The position numbers and the translations under genes are program-made. Of a stretch of 36,364 nucleotides of DNA, positions 35,458-36,364 are shown piece by piece (position 1 is the first letter of the stretch; each line of letters begins with the position of its first letter). The stretch covers positions 1 through 36,364 of the forward strand of contig JALGZG010000331.1 in NCBI GenBank assembly GCA_025782345.1, given 5' to 3'. The notes below the pieces were generated by a model. It ran no database searches and had not been told where the DNA came from. It saw only the letters and a list, made by a program, of their open reading frames with translations. Source of the DNA: a bacterium (GTDB lineage Bacteria; Joyebacterota; Joyebacteria; Joyebacterales; Joyebacteraceae).

Positions 35458-36364
35458 TCATCCAGCGGGCCGAACGCCGGCGTCCCCGCTCTGCAGAAGT
35501 GAGCTCGCTACCGCGGCGCCCCCCTCGGACAGGAGCGAGATGAACCCCTCGCCGGCCGCCCGTCTCAGGACAGAAGCGAGGTCGAGTACTCCGTCGCGAG
35601 TGGCGCAACGCCACACCGTGACGCCCGCGTTCTCGAGCACGGCGCGACGGGAGGAGTCCACGCTGTCACAGCACGCCACGATGGTGCGCACTTGGCGGGC
35701 GCCCGTGACAACGGCCGAATCAGCCGGAATGCGCAGGTGAGTATCCAGAACGAGGCGCGCGGGCTGCCGGGGCGCGCTCTCGGGAGACGCGCCGCCTGCT
35801 GCCCGACCTCCGCCTGCCACCTGCCCGCCGGTCTCCGACCGTCTCACGGTCAAGCGCGGGTCGTCGGCGAGGACCGTGCCTATGCCGACCATCACACAGT
35901 CGGCGTTCGCTCTCATGGTGTGGACCAGCTCTCTGGAGGCCGCAGACGACGTCCAGCGGGGGCCACCGGGGGGCGGCGCGATACGCCCGTCCAGCGAGAG
36001 GGCCAGCTTGAGCGTGGTGAATGGCAGACCCGTGCGTCTGTACTTGAAGTACGGCGCGTTCAGTGCGCGCGCCTCCTCACGCATCAGGCCGAGGTCGACC
36101 TCGAGGCCGGCCTCCCGGAGGATAGAGACGCCCCGTCCCGAGACTCTCGGGTTCGGGTCCTCGACCGGGACCACGGTTCTGGCAATGCCGGCCGCGACTA
36201 TCGCGTCCGTGCACGGTGGCGTCTTCCCCAGGATGGAGCACGGTTCCAGCGTGACGTACAGCGTCGCCCCGGATGCCCTCGGTCCGGCCTGCGCGAGTGC
36301 GTTCACCTCAGCGTGCGGACCCCCGTAGCGCTCGTGGTACCCGGCCCCCACGATCTCGCCATCC
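35458..36364 (-). CDS. ribD: Riboflavin biosynthesis deaminase/reductase RibD, 5' end beyond window; C-terminus frame-disrupted near 35455-35475
   Basis: GPHAEVNALAQAGPRASGATLYVTLEPCSILGKTPPCTDAIVAAGIARTVVPVEDPNPRVSGRGVSILREAGLEV...PYFKYRRTGLPFTTLKLALSLDGRIA...FISLLSEGGAAVASSLLQSGD. The remaining RibD-like C-terminus (FGPLDESWWGGLRGFENGSWTEIGGDGLFEADVLSPDSEAV*) is in another frame, ending near 35351. Confidence 0.92.
   Translation of the reverse strand, partial: DGEIVGAGYHERYGGPHAEVNALAQAGPRASGATLYVTLEPCSILGKTPPCTDAIVAAGIARTVVPVEDPNPRVSGRGVSILREAGLEVDLGLMREEARALNAPYFKYRRTGLPFTTLKLALSLDGRIAPPPGGPRWTSSAASRELVHTMRANADCVMVGIGTVLADDPRLTVRRSETGGQVAGGGRAAGGASPESAPRQPARLVLDTHLRIPADSAVVTGARQVRTIVACCDSVDSSRRAVLENAGVTVWRCATRDGVLDLASVLRRAAGEGFISLLSEGGAAVASSLLQSGDAGVRPAG

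Noticed and set aside
1-36364. CRISPR arrays, rRNA/tRNA genes, prophage or defence systems
   Set aside because: No regularly spaced repeats, no RNA-gene signatures and no phage, toxin-antitoxin or nuclease-like products recognised in any frame.

Overview
High-GC bacterial window of 36.4 kb. Essentially every credible gene is on the minus strand, and many neighbours overlap by 4-8 nt, so long polycistronic units are likely. Read from right to left in the direction of transcription, it holds three blocks. (1) A riboflavin block: ribD (cut by the window edge), ribE, ribBA, ribH, nusB and a metallophosphoesterase. (2) A cell-surface glycan block of about 28 kb: several GT2, GT4 and GT9 glycosyltransferases, GT87 and YfhO membrane glycosyltransferases, a Wzx-type flippase, an AglD/LPG-synthase-like membrane protein, a PglF/WbpM-class dehydratase, a DegT aminotransferase, a FemAB-like acyltransferase, a SDR epimerase, two alkaline-phosphatase-superfamily phosphodiesterases, a radical SAM protein, a DUF362 protein and a secreted beta-propeller with a FlgD-Ig/T9SS-like tail. 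(3) The edge of a bacterial microcompartment (BMC) locus: PduL, two BMC-H shell proteins, an EutN pentamer and a CoA-acylating aldehyde dehydrogenase. The FlgD-Ig-like sorting tail suggests an FCB-group lineage, such as an Eisenbacteria- or Krumholzibacteria-like MAG; this is only an inference. Two signals stand out. First, a GT2 is fused to a polyprenyl phosphoglycosyl transferase whose canonical catalytic Asp-Glu dyad reads Ser-Val. Second, at least five, probably six, otherwise conserved genes have small frame-breaking lesions, several with about 10-25 codons missing. These could be an assembly artefact or genuine decay and need read-level checking.
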